A DNA stretch of 40,491 bases from NCBI GenBank assembly GCA_031256875.1, contig JAIRPQ010000107.1, positions 1 through 40,491 on the forward strand. The letters run 5' to 3'. The translations under genes and the position numbers were made by a program. Below, piece by piece: positions 33,254-40,491 of this stretch; the first letter of the stretch is position 1, and each line of letters starts with the position of its first letter. The notes beneath the pieces were generated by a model that saw only the letters and a list, made by a program, of their open reading frames with translations, was not told where the DNA came from and searched no databases. Source of the stretch: Eubacteriales Family XIII. Incertae Sedis bacterium. Lineage in GTDB: Bacteria > Bacillota > Clostridia > Peptostreptococcales > Anaerovoracaceae.

Positions 33254-34243
33254 CTATTGCTTCTTCCGCGTCCACACATCTATGGCGACCGCTCCGATAA
33301 TAACTGCGCCGATACAAATGGTCTGGATGAAGCTGGACGCACCGATCAGAATGAGACCGTTGTTCAGAACCCCTGTCAGAAGAACGCCGATGACCGCGCC
33401 GAGTATCGTGCCCTCACCGCCCGAGACGGAAGTCCCGCCGATAACGGTGGCGGCGATCACGTTCAATTCCATGCCCTGCCCTGTCGTCCCCTGCACATTG
33501 GTCAGGAACGCCAGGTTTATTATTCCGGCTAAGCCCGCAAGCGCGCCAAGGATGGCGAATCCCGTTATCTTCACGAGATTGACATTGATGCCTACCGCTT
33601 TGGCGGCACTGGCATTCCCGCCGACGGCCTTCATCCAGAATCCGATGATGGTTCTGTGCAGCAGGAAAAACCCGACGGCGATAACCGCGATGAATAAGAA
33701 AATCATCACGGGAATCTCTCCGACCTTCCCTCCGCCTATGAAGAAGAAACTTTCTATACCCGCAACATCTCTTGCCGTTTTGTCGTTAACGGCTACCACA
33801 AGGCCGCCCGTGACGACCAAGGCAAAGCCACGCGCTACATTGAGCATCCCGAGCGTCACTATAAAGGAAGGAATTTTAGCATATGTTACAAGCAGCCCGT
33901 TGACCAAGCCTATGCCAAGCCCGATAGCAATCCCCAGAAGGATTGACAACCATACGGGCATACCGCCCGATGTCATGAATATTCCCGCCAGCATGCCCGT
34001 CATCCCAAAGGTGGATCCGACCGAAAGATCAAATTCGCCCGTGACAAGCACCATGGTCATGCCTACCGTCATGATACCCAGCAGGGACACCTGCCGCAGG
34101 ATGTTCAACAGATTCTGCGCGGTCAGGAACGAGTCCGTGGTCAGGCAGAAAAACAGGAACAAAATCGCCAACGCGATCAGCACTCCGGCTTCTTTCATGC
34201 GAAAAACATTTTTTTTCTCTTTTAGAGCTAATGCGTTTTCCAT
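33254..34243 (-). CDS. RbsC-type ABC transporter permease
   Basis: 329 residues from ATG 34243 (weak GGGTAG 6 bases upstream; a longer reading to 34309 would run through a hairpin). About ten membrane segments, beginning AGVLIALAILFLFFCL. Family marks: LLNILRQVSLLGIMTVGMTMV, the ATPase-contact loop FWMKAVGGNASAAKAVGI and GGTSVSGGEGTILGAVIGV. This is the only permease in the cluster, so the channel is probably a homodimer, in contrast to the two-permease operon at 5.8-9.3 kb. The substrate is unknown. Confidence 0.93.
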   Translation of the reverse strand: MENALALKEKKNVFRMKEAGVLIALAILFLFFCLTTDSFLTAQNLLNILRQVSLLGIMTVGMTMVLVTGEFDLSVGSTFGMTGMLAGIFMTSGGMPVWLSILLGIAIGLGIGLVNGLLVTYAKIPSFIVTLGMLNVARGFALVVTGGLVVAVNDKTARDVAGIESFFFIGGGKVGEIPVMIFLFIAVIAVGFFLLHRTIIGFWMKAVGGNASAAKAVGINVNLVKITGFAILGALAGLAGIINLAFLTNVQGTTGQGMELNVIAATVIGGTSVSGGEGTILGAVIGVLLTGVLNNGLILIGASSFIQTICIGAVIIGAVAIDVWTRKKQ

Positions 34244-34264
34244 TATATCTACCCTGTATCCCCT

Positions 34265-34302
34265 GCGATGGAAGCGCCTGCAATAACATACGCTTCCATC
34301 GC
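34265..34302. other. Strong 12-bp stem-loop between binding-protein and permease genes
   Basis: GCGATGGAAGCG (34265-34276) pairs perfectly with CGCTTCCATCGC (34291-34302) around a 14-base loop. There is no T-run, so complete termination is unlikely. Such hairpins after binding-protein genes often protect that part of the mRNA and lower expression of the permease. Confidence 0.7.
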
Positions 34303-34308
34303 GCGCCA

Positions 34309-34326
34309 CTGATGCATGTGCATCAG
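34309..34326. other. Second stem-loop next to the first
   Basis: CTGATGCATGTGCATCAG is an inverted repeat (7-bp stem with a 4-base loop). On the minus strand it comes first after the binding-protein stop codon, followed at once by the 12-bp stem, giving a double hairpin in the gap. Confidence 0.65.
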
Positions 34327-34347
34327 CTTCCTATTATATAGGCGATG

Positions 34348-35463
34348 TCAACCTACCGGTTCGCCCGCCTCCAGCATTTCTACATATTCCTCATAATTGT
34401 CGCGGCTGACTGACTTGATTTCAGAATCCATGACCTCAAACACATCCGTCTCGCCTGTGGACAGGAAGTTTGCCAGCATTTTGACAACCTGATATCCTTG
34501 GTTGCTGGGTTGTTGTGTATACATTGAATACAACCACCCATCTTTTATTTGACCCAAAACCTCATCCGCCGGAGTAAGGTCGTGCCCGCTCACATATATG
34601 GGCTTGTCGGAGTCGATATTTCCTATATCGTTTTGCTTCATTACCCTCGCGAATATGTAGGCAGTTCCGCCGAGCGAAACATGCCCGTTGATATCCTGGT
34701 TCGCGAGCAGCGCGTTTTCAAGAGTGCCGTACACATCCTGGTCGCTGCCCGGGCAGTCTACCACCTGCACTATTTCGATGTCAGGGTATTGCGCGAACAC
34801 TTCTTCAACGCCGTCCTGACGCTGACGCGACCATGTAGAGCTCTGCGCAACGGAAGAAATAAGCACCTTGCCCTTGCCGCCCATGGCCTCGGCGACATCC
34901 TTCGCCGTCTCCACTCCCGCCGTTTTCAGATTTTCGCCGACGAATCCCAGCCTGCCGGAGTCCGGCGCGTCAACATTGAACGTCACGGTCGGAATGCCGG
35001 CCTTCAGCGCTTCCTGGATGATGGGCGTCATGCCGGGCTCGTCCATGACCGCTACCGCAAGCCCGTCCACACCCTTTGTAATAAGGTTCTGGACAACATC
35101 TATTTCCAGAGCGGTATCCCATGTTTCCTTGCCCGTCATGTATGCATTCACGCCAAACTCGGCCGCGCCTTGGTCTACACCTTGCTTGATGGCCTGCGCG
35201 AACGGTACCGTGGTGTTCATGTATACGACGGCTATCTCGATATCCTTTGGATCCTTGTCGGGTATTTTCAGGCTGTAGCCACCGAAGTCAACCGTTCCGC
35301 CCTTTGCCGCGGACTGATCGCCGCTTTCCTCTGTCTGAACATTTGAATCGCCTGAATCGCCGCTCTCCGCACCGCCGCTATCACTGCCCGATCCCGAACA
35401 AGCGGAAAATGTGAGCGCCATCAATATGGCGCATAACGACAGTACCAATATCTTTTTCTTCAT
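34348..35463 (-). CDS. Sugar-binding lipoprotein of the RbsB type
   Basis: 371 residues, AGGAGG 8 bases before the ATG. The signal peptide (ILVLSLCAILMALTFSAC) ends in a lipobox Cys, followed by a Ser/Gly/Asp/Glu-rich linker of about 40 residues. The binding fold begins near DIEIAVVYMNTTVPFAQAIK; TKGVDGLAVAVMDEPG, TFNVDAPDSGRLGFVGEN, ISSVAQSSTWSRQRQDG and YVSGHDLTPADEV mark the two lobes. It captures a sugar-like compound outside the cell for the importer encoded around it. It might also signal to the sensor kinase, which has no large outside domain of its own; that is speculation. Confidence 0.94.
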   Translation of the reverse strand: MKKKILVLSLCAILMALTFSACSGSGSDSGGAESGDSGDSNVQTEESGDQSAAKGGTVDFGGYSLKIPDKDPKDIEIAVVYMNTTVPFAQAIKQGVDQGAAEFGVNAYMTGKETWDTALEIDVVQNLITKGVDGLAVAVMDEPGMTPIIQEALKAGIPTVTFNVDAPDSGRLGFVGENLKTAGVETAKDVAEAMGGKGKVLISSVAQSSTWSRQRQDGVEEVFAQYPDIEIVQVVDCPGSDQDVYGTLENALLANQDINGHVSLGGTAYIFARVMKQNDIGNIDSDKPIYVSGHDLTPADEVLGQIKDGWLYSMYTQQPSNQGYQVVKMLANFLSTGETDVFEVMDSEIKSVSRDNYEEYVEMLEAGEPVG

Positions 35464-35521
35464 AAATCTATCCTCCTAATCATGCTGACAAAACCATAAC
35501 TTACAACTGTAGCCTATTATC

Positions 35522-35587
35522 TGTTCCGATAACAATGCGCGCACTATCGATTATCGAACATGTATTATTGCCGCACTTCTTCGCGGC
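35522..35587. other. Two inverted repeats in the ATPase B / binding-protein gap
   Basis: TGTTCCGATAA (35522-35532) pairs with TTATCGAACA (35551-35560) with one bulged base. GCCGC (35570-35574) pairs with GCGGC (35583-35587). Neither has a T-run, so they may mark an internal promoter, an operator or an mRNA-processing site rather than a terminator. Confidence 0.4.
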
Positions 35588-35590
35588 CTT

Positions 35591-37075
35591 TCAATAAAGC
35601 TCCTCCGCCAAACGGCCTTCGCAAAGCGCTTCCTCTCTGGACAGCGTGCATTTTATCCTGCCGCCCGACATGACCACAACGCGGTCGCAGACAGAGAGTA
35701 TCTCCTGCATATTCGATGAGACCAGCAAGACGCCTACGCCGCTTTCCGCCATCTCACAAAATATGTGCTTCAATTCCTCTTTTGTCGTGATGTCAAGACC
35801 GTTCGTCGGCTCGTCCGCGATGAGCAGTACCGGATTCTGCGCCATCGACCTGGACACAATCAGCTTTTGCTGGTTGCCGCCGGACAGCGAATTTACCTGC
35901 TGCCTTTCGCTCTGTACCGAGATGTCGAGCCTCCGAATAAATTGCTTTGAAACATAGCGGCTCATGCGGTGTTTCATAAACCCGGCGACGCTGATTTTTT
36001 TTCCGATAGCCGCCACGATGTTTTCCTCAATAGTCAGATTTCCAAAAACGCCTCCTTTGATGCGCTGTTCCGGTATATACGCGATTTTTCGCTTCACCGC
36101 TTTGCAGGCTGAATACGCTCTTTGCCGTTCGCCCATCAGATAGACATTCCCCTTGTCCAGGCGCGCGAGACCGTACGCTGCCTTGGCAATCCAGGATTTT
36201 CCGGAACCCACCAATCCCGCGACGCCCACCACCTCGCCAGCCCGAACCGATATCGAGACATCCTGAACCACGTTGCGAATCACCGCGTGTTCGATTCGCA
36301 GCACTTCTCTGCCCGGGATACGCACCGTTTCACGCGGCAAAAAACCTTCGTCCTTACCGGTCATCATGCGAACTATTTTTTGTACTGAAAAATCTTTTTT
36401 CCGCAGCATCCCCACATTAGAGCCGTCCCGAAGAACAGCAATGCGATCCGCCACACGAATCGCTTCCTGGATGTCCTGCGTCACGAGCAATACCGCGTTC
36501 CCCCTGCTCTTATACGCCTCGATGATATTGTAGATACAGGCGCTGTCCGCGGCATTCATGGACGCGGTGGTCTCGTCCATGATAATCAATTTCGACTTCA
36601 TGCACATTACCATGGCCACGAACAGCAGAAACTGCTGTGACATCGAAAGATCCTTCGCGTAAGCGTCAGGGTTCATCGATATGCCCAGCTCCTTCAGCAG
36701 CAGCTCCGCGTTCCGGCTCACCGCCTTGCCGCGGTATGTCCACATGGAGGGTCTGTATGTGCTGTATAAAAATATATTTTCCGCGACCGTGAGATTCGGA
36801 GCCACCATCGGCTCCTGCAATATGCTGTGGATGCCCACATTACGGGCTTCCGCCGGAGATGAAAGCTCCGTCGGCGTTTCGTCTATGTAAATCCTGCCGT
36901 CATTTTTCTGTATCAACCCGCAAAGAATCCGAATCAATGTCGATTTGCCGGCTCCATTCTGCCCCATCAATACGACGGTTTCGCCTTTGAGGATATTCAA
37001 ATTCACGCCGTTCAAAACCTTAACACCGTAGTATGACTTCGTGATGCCAACCAAGCGCAACAGCTCCTGTCTCAT
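35591..37075 (-). CDS. RbsA-type ABC transporter ATPase B
   Basis: 494 residues from ATG 37075 (GGAGGAG 5 bases upstream). Half one: Walker A MGQNGAGKST, altered signature LSMSQQFLLFVAMVM and altered Walker B LIIMDETTASM, where Thr replaces the usual Pro. Half two: Walker A GLVGSGKSWIA with an intact Lys, unlike the GxGR form common in this position, then LSGGNQQKLIVSR and LLIADEPTNGLD. It is the first gene of the operon, just after the 94-bp element A, and is a different protein from ATPase A. It may form a mixed pair with ATPase A, serve another permease, or have a regulatory role. Confidence 0.93.
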   Translation of the reverse strand: MRQELLRLVGITKSYYGVKVLNGVNLNILKGETVVLMGQNGAGKSTLIRILCGLIQKNDGRIYIDETPTELSSPAEARNVGIHSILQEPMVAPNLTVAENIFLYSTYRPSMWTYRGKAVSRNAELLLKELGISMNPDAYAKDLSMSQQFLLFVAMVMCMKSKLIIMDETTASMNAADSACIYNIIEAYKSRGNAVLLVTQDIQEAIRVADRIAVLRDGSNVGMLRKKDFSVQKIVRMMTGKDEGFLPRETVRIPGREVLRIEHAVIRNVVQDVSISVRAGEVVGVAGLVGSGKSWIAKAAYGLARLDKGNVYLMGERQRAYSACKAVKRKIAYIPEQRIKGGVFGNLTIEENIVAAIGKKISVAGFMKHRMSRYVSKQFIRRLDISVQSERQQVNSLSGGNQQKLIVSRSMAQNPVLLIADEPTNGLDITTKEELKHIFCEMAESGVGVLLVSSNMQEILSVCDRVVVMSGGRIKCTLSREEALCEGRLAEELY

Positions 37076-37088
37076 GACTACTCCTCCA

Positions 37089-37182
37089 GACACATAATGG
37101 CTTATGCGAGTACAATATCAAATTTTGCGGAGTCAATACAATGCATCATTTTTCAGATTTGCATAGGCATTTTTCACTTATT
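37089..37182 (-). promoter_or_regulatory. Element A: 94-bp promoter-region copy upstream of ATPase B
   Basis: Read on the minus strand it matches element B (40169-40262, plus strand) at 86 of 94 positions without gaps. It ends 13 bases before the ATG of ATPase B and includes a possible promoter, TTGTAT, an 18-base spacer and TATTGT. Both copies keep the 27-base block around GATGCATTGTATTG and the block around TGATATTGTACTCGC. The likely role is a shared control region for the YesN-type regulator. Confidence 0.75.
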
Positions 37183-37227
37183 TTGAAACGGCGGCCGCGT
37201 GCCAGCTCCCCCGCGAAACGCAAAAAA

Positions 37228-38349
37228 TTATTTTTTCATCAGAGGGAGCATGATTTCTACGATAGTCCCAACATTCTGCGTACTCATCACATGGATACCG
37301 TATTCCTGTCCAAAATAGAGATGGATTCTCTCATTGACATTGACAAGCCCTATCGAAGATACCGCGTTGTCCGCGGCGCTCGGCAGGCTCCTGGAAAGTT
37401 TTCCGTTGATATCGTCCAGCCGCTGCTGCTCCATTCCGAGCCCGTTGTCCTCAATCGAGATAATGAGGCGCTTTTGAGTGATGTACGCGTGCAGGATGAT
37501 TTTCCCCTTGCCCAGCTTTGTTTCCAAGCCGTAAAAAACGGAGTTCTCTATTATTGGCTGTATGGTGAGCTTGGGGAGGCAGTAGTCGAAGATGTCCGGA
37601 TCTTCATTCACATCGATATCAGTGATGAATACGAATTTGTTCGCGAAGCGCAGCTGCTGGATGGTCATATAGCTTTCGGCGTTATTTATTTCCTCGCGGA
37701 GAGTTGAAAAATCGTTTTTGTTGCTGATGCTGTAGCGGAACAGGCGCGACAGCGCTTTCGTCATGTTCGCGATATCCGTCACGCCTTCCTTTATCGCAAG
37801 CCCCCTTATGGAATCCAGCGTGTTGTAGAGAAAATGCGGATTGATTTGCATTTGCAGCGCATTGATTTCAGCCTGCTTCGCAAGAAGCGTCGCGGTATAT
37901 TCCCTGTTCGCGAAATCCTTCATGCGGTCTATCATTTTGTTCAAATACGATGAAAGCAGATACAGCTCGTGATCCTCCGGAATGTCGATTTCAAAATCCG
38001 CGATATCGTCCGCGTCCGAAACTACCTCGAGCGCGCGTTCGATCTTTTTGATGGGGTCATAGACTTGCCTTTTGAAATAAAGAGCCAGAATGAGCAACGC
38101 GGCAGCCAGTCCCGCCAATGAGCCCCAAAATACGATGGGGCTGCCGCCCAGATAGCGGTTCAAAATCCCGAACAGCAGCACCGCGCAAAATATCAACGCG
38201 GCCACGAGGTTGATGATGGTCAGCACCTTGAGCCTGAAACGAACCGGCCCGCGCTTTTTTTCTTTTTTCACTTTTTTCTCTTTTTTCACTTTTGGCTCTT
38301 TCCGCAATATCATGAGTTTCTGCGCCCTGCCGTATATCCGCCGCCGCAT
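37228..38349 (-). CDS. YesM/LytS-type sensor histidine kinase without outside sensor domain
   Basis: 373 residues from ATG 38349, which touches the regulator's stop codon; Met 13 (38313) is an alternative start and neither has a strong ribosome site. A Lys/Glu-repeat N-terminus (KVKKEKKVKKEKK) precedes two membrane segments (about 44-66 and 74-92) joined by only a few residues. A HAMP-like region follows. The kinase core has the phospho-acceptor His in QINPHFLYNTLDSIRG, the N-box QPIIENSVFYGL, the G-box EDNGLGM and IGLVNVNERI. Typical YesM kinases have a large outer sensor loop; this one has none. It would phosphorylate the regulator encoded just upstream. Confidence 0.92.
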   Translation of the reverse strand: MRRRIYGRAQKLMILRKEPKVKKEKKVKKEKKRGPVRFRLKVLTIINLVAALIFCAVLLFGILNRYLGGSPIVFWGSLAGLAAALLILALYFKRQVYDPIKKIERALEVVSDADDIADFEIDIPEDHELYLLSSYLNKMIDRMKDFANREYTATLLAKQAEINALQMQINPHFLYNTLDSIRGLAIKEGVTDIANMTKALSRLFRYSISNKNDFSTLREEINNAESYMTIQQLRFANKFVFITDIDVNEDPDIFDYCLPKLTIQPIIENSVFYGLETKLGKGKIILHAYITQKRLIISIEDNGLGMEQQRLDDINGKLSRSLPSAADNAVSSIGLVNVNERIHLYFGQEYGIHVMSTQNVGTIVEIMLPLMKK

Positions 38350-38350
38350 T

Positions 38351-40003
38351 CTACGCGTTCAGCTTTCTGTACTCGTTCGGCGTCAGCCCGATGATTTTTT
38401 TGAACAGCTTCGCGAAATGCCGCTCGTCCTGATATCCGACTTCCAGCGCGATTTCAAACACGCGCATCGTGGTGTCGCGCAACAAAGCGCGCGCTTTCTC
38501 CATGCGGTACTCCTGCAAATAGTTCATGAAAGTAGAGCCCGTCTCCTTCTTGAACAATGTGCTGATGTAGTTTGGATTCAGATGCACGAACTCCGCTACG
38601 TCCGTAAGCGTTATGTCCGCTTTGTAATTTTCCATAATATATTCCTTCGCGGCGGCTATCATCTGCTGCTGGCCGCTCGCTCTGCTGGCGTCCCTGCCCG
38701 CGAATATCGCTTTGATGAAATCCTTGACGAAAGCCTTCAGCGCGGAAAGCGAGCCGATGCGCACTATCCTGTCCGCAAACACGTCCGCGTCTGTTCCCTC
38801 GCTGCCGACGACCTCCGTCAAGGTGGCCAACGCGTCGTTCAGAATCTGATGGAGCGTATTCGGATTCAGCTCTTTCACATACTCGGGTTCCAGCAGCCCG
38901 TCAATATATGACTCGATGGCGGCTATGTCCCTGGCTTCACACAGCACTGTCAGCTGCGCCTGCTGTGCGGCTGACAATTTTCCTGTCGAATGATTCGCAA
39001 AGGCGAGTTTGTTGCTCTCGATAATCGTGTTGGTGCCCGCCACCACCCTGTATTTCACCGCGGTATCCGCGTCTATCCATGATTGATGGATTTGCGTAAG
39101 GGATTCAACAGTACCCCCGACTCCCGCCGTCACGACGAAGCCATCATACGCTTCGATATGTATCTTTAGCTCGTTGAAACAATTCTTGATAAATTCGCGT
39201 ATGGAAAAATCGCGCGGGTGCATGAGGATGCATGTTATCGCGTTTTCATCGATAAAGGACTCGAAGTCAAATTCGGCATGGCGAATCTGCTTCTCCACAT
39301 TCAAGAGCAGATTTTCCACGACGATTTGCCGTGTTTCATTATCGGGTGTGGCGGACGCGCCGGGGGTGGCGGCTGTGTCGGGCAAGGCCGCCGCGATGGG
39401 GGTAGCTGACGTGTCGTCGTCAACGCAAAAAATGGCACAAGTGAATGCCATTCCCGAGGGATCCCACCCCTCGATTCCTTCGATTTCAGTGGGGCGGATA
39501 TTCGCGTCCCCTTCCTTCGCTATCGTGCAAAGAATCTGCTTCCGCAAAACACCGGTGGTATTCTTCAGCTTGGACATGACATCGCTGTCGTATTGGTCTT
39601 TTGAGTTTTTTTCGTAAATGCTATCACGTATGCGCGACAATGCCAGCGCCAATTCATCTTCGTCAACGGGCTTGAGTACATAGTTGACGACATTGCATGA
39701 CATGGCCTGCCGAGCGTATTCGAAATCCCGATATCCGCTGACGATAATAAAATGGCTGTCTATCCCCTCTGCCCGCGCCGACCGTATCAGTTCCAGCCCA
39801 TCGACTCCGGGCATGCGAATATCCGTGATAACGATATCTATATGGCTGTCGCGCAGCACACGCAGCGCTTCCACTCCGTTTCCCGCCAGAGCCGCGACAT
39901 TCATATTCAATTCCTCCCACGGCACAGACTCTTTGATAAGTTGGCAAATCCAATTTTCGTCGTCTACAATCAAGACACTGAGTGTCGGAAGCGCTGGATT
40001 CAT
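38351..40003 (-). CDS. YesN-type response regulator with AraC DNA-binding domain
   Basis: 550 residues from ATG 40003 (AGAGG 10 bases upstream; ATG 40021 is an alternative). The receiver domain has the acidic pair in LIVDDENW and the phospho-acceptor D61 in IVITDIRMPG. A long middle region includes a Thr/Ala/Pro low-complexity stretch around SATPIAAALPDTAATPG. The C-terminal AraC domain has two helix-turn-helix units: DITLTDVAEFVHLNPNYIST and VFEIALEVGYQDERHFAKLF. Once phosphorylated it should bind paired direct repeats near promoters and activate transcription. It sits between two copies of the 94-bp element, the best candidates for its targets. Confidence 0.94.
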   Translation of the reverse strand: MNPALPTLSVLIVDDENWICQLIKESVPWEELNMNVAALAGNGVEALRVLRDSHIDIVITDIRMPGVDGLELIRSARAEGIDSHFIIVSGYRDFEYARQAMSCNVVNYVLKPVDEDELALALSRIRDSIYEKNSKDQYDSDVMSKLKNTTGVLRKQILCTIAKEGDANIRPTEIEGIEGWDPSGMAFTCAIFCVDDDTSATPIAAALPDTAATPGASATPDNETRQIVVENLLLNVEKQIRHAEFDFESFIDENAITCILMHPRDFSIREFIKNCFNELKIHIEAYDGFVVTAGVGGTVESLTQIHQSWIDADTAVKYRVVAGTNTIIESNKLAFANHSTGKLSAAQQAQLTVLCEARDIAAIESYIDGLLEPEYVKELNPNTLHQILNDALATLTEVVGSEGTDADVFADRIVRIGSLSALKAFVKDFIKAIFAGRDASRASGQQQMIAAAKEYIMENYKADITLTDVAEFVHLNPNYISTLFKKETGSTFMNYLQEYRMEKARALLRDTTMRVFEIALEVGYQDERHFAKLFKKIIGLTPNEYRKLNA

Positions 40004-40093
40004 GGCATGGCTACCTCTCATTACTTCTTTACCGAAGATATCCCGGGTTCTTCTGCCCATTATTGTACCACACCGCGAGGCGGTTCTCGCGGG

Positions 40094-40137
40094 CAGATGC
40101 GATAGTTATTGCGAACAGGTGCGATAGTTATTGCGGG
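40094..40137. repeat. Two 22-bp direct repeats upstream of the regulator gene
   Basis: CAGATGCGATAGTTATTGCGAA (first 20 given as CAGATGCGATAGTTATTGCG, 40094-40115) is followed directly by a copy at 40116-40137 with an A-to-G change at its fourth base and GG for AA at its end. A 22-bp step is two DNA turns, as in AraC-family binding sites. It lies in the 300-base gap between the divergent regulator and URO-D-family genes. Confidence 0.75.
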
Positions 40138-40168
40138 CAAGCCCTAATCCGTCGTTACAAAACGGGTG

Positions 40169-40262
40169 AATAAGTGAAAAATACCTCTGCAAATCTGAAA
40201 AATGATGCATTGTATTGGCTCCGTTAAATTTGATATTGTACTCGCATAAGCCATACCGTGTC
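40169..40262 (+). promoter_or_regulatory. Element B: 94-bp promoter-region copy upstream of URO-D paralog 3
   Basis: It matches element A in inverted orientation (86/94). TTGTAT (40210-40215), an 18-base spacer and TATTGT (40234-40239) form a possible promoter. The element ends 41 bases before the ATG at 40304, compared with 13 bases in element A, so the shared part is probably the promoter and its control sites, not the leader. Confidence 0.75.
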
Positions 40263-40303
40263 AGATTGATTGGTTGGGCGTTTTTCAGCAGGAGGTGCTA
40301 ACA

Positions 40304-40491
40304 GATGGAACAAAGACTGGGCAACGGGCTTGGAGATTCAATAGGGGTTTCGCTGGACTTCATCGCAATATCCGGATATTTGAACATCCCGTTTGAAATA
40401 AGCAAGAAGGAAAAAGAGATTCTTCGCAAACTGGCGTACAGGATAAAGGAGCTATCCAAAAGGCCCGTCGAGGACGAGAACCGGGAGCTGT
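40304..40491 (+). CDS. URO-D-family protein (paralog 3), N-terminal fragment
   Basis: 62 residues are visible before the window ends. ATG 40304 has AGGAGG about 10 bases upstream. The fragment KEKEILRKLAYRIKELSKRP followed by VEDENREL matches the N-terminal pattern of the long URO-D-family proteins annotated as trimethylamine corrinoid protein 2-like; paralog 1 at 4412 has the same arrangement in ISEGDIAVLRELAKRYAE. The gene is divergent from the two-component genes and carries element B, so it is probably co-expressed with the transporter operon. Family assignment from so short a stretch is moderate. Confidence 0.6.

Noticed and set aside
37089..40262. Composite transposon with terminal inverted repeats
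   Set aside because: No transposase or recombinase lies between the copies, no target-site duplication was seen, and each copy sits at promoter distance from a gene.
1..40491. tRNA, rRNA, insertion sequences, phage genes
   Set aside because: I found no cloverleaf-like sequences, rRNA segments, transposases, integrases or structural phage genes in reading both strands, though short RNAs could be missed without a covariance search.

Overview
The window reads as a chromosomal segment of an anaerobic, fairly GC-rich member of the Clostridia (Bacillota). The signs are a rubredoxin-domain flavoenzyme beside a flavodiiron protein, strong AGGAGG-type ribosome sites, TTG starts, RbsABC-type sugar importers, a YesM/YesN two-component pair and a CDP-glycerol phosphotransferase. 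The genus cannot be fixed from this sequence. Both ends cut through genes. Nearly everything from 2.4 to 40.0 kb lies on the minus strand. No rRNA, tRNA, CRISPR array, insertion sequence or phage gene was seen.

Region 1 (1-2350, plus strand): the 3' part of a fused acyl-CoA dehydrogenase / ETF-alpha FAD domain / rubredoxin protein, a ~100 bp palindrome, then a flavodiiron protein. Together they could carry electrons from acyl-CoA oxidation through rubredoxin to O2 or NO. Region 2 (2377-12830, minus): a nucleoside/ribose-type module. It holds a nucleoside hydrolase, a LacI-type repressor, a binding protein, two permeases and an ATPase, a URO-D-family methyltransferase-like protein, a ribokinase and an unrecognised protein. 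Two similar operator-like sites mark the repressor promoter and the transporter promoter region.

Region 3 (12933-22784, minus): a secreted metallo-beta-lactamase-fold protein with wall-binding-like repeats and a fibronectin type III-like domain, a teichoic-acid-type phosphotransferase, a membrane-anchored M28 peptidase, a Nudix hydrolase, proC (with low-complexity insertions), proB and purB.

Region 4 (22932-40491): a second catabolic module under a YesM/YesN-type two-component system. In transcription order it encodes an ABC ATPase, a sugar-binding lipoprotein, a permease, a second ABC ATPase, a URO-D-family protein, an FGGY kinase, a 2-oxoacid/acetoin dehydrogenase complex and an acyl-CoA dehydrogenase. 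The complex is rearranged: E1-beta is fused to an E2 without a lipoyl domain, and the only visible lipoyl domain is on E3. A 94-bp sequence just upstream of the transporter operon recurs in inverted orientation (86/94 identical) upstream of a third URO-D-family gene that leaves the window on the plus strand. The two-component genes lie between the two copies. The simplest reading is one regulon joining sugar-type uptake, kinase, URO-D proteins and acyl-CoA formation. Its substrate is unknown and is the most interesting open question here.
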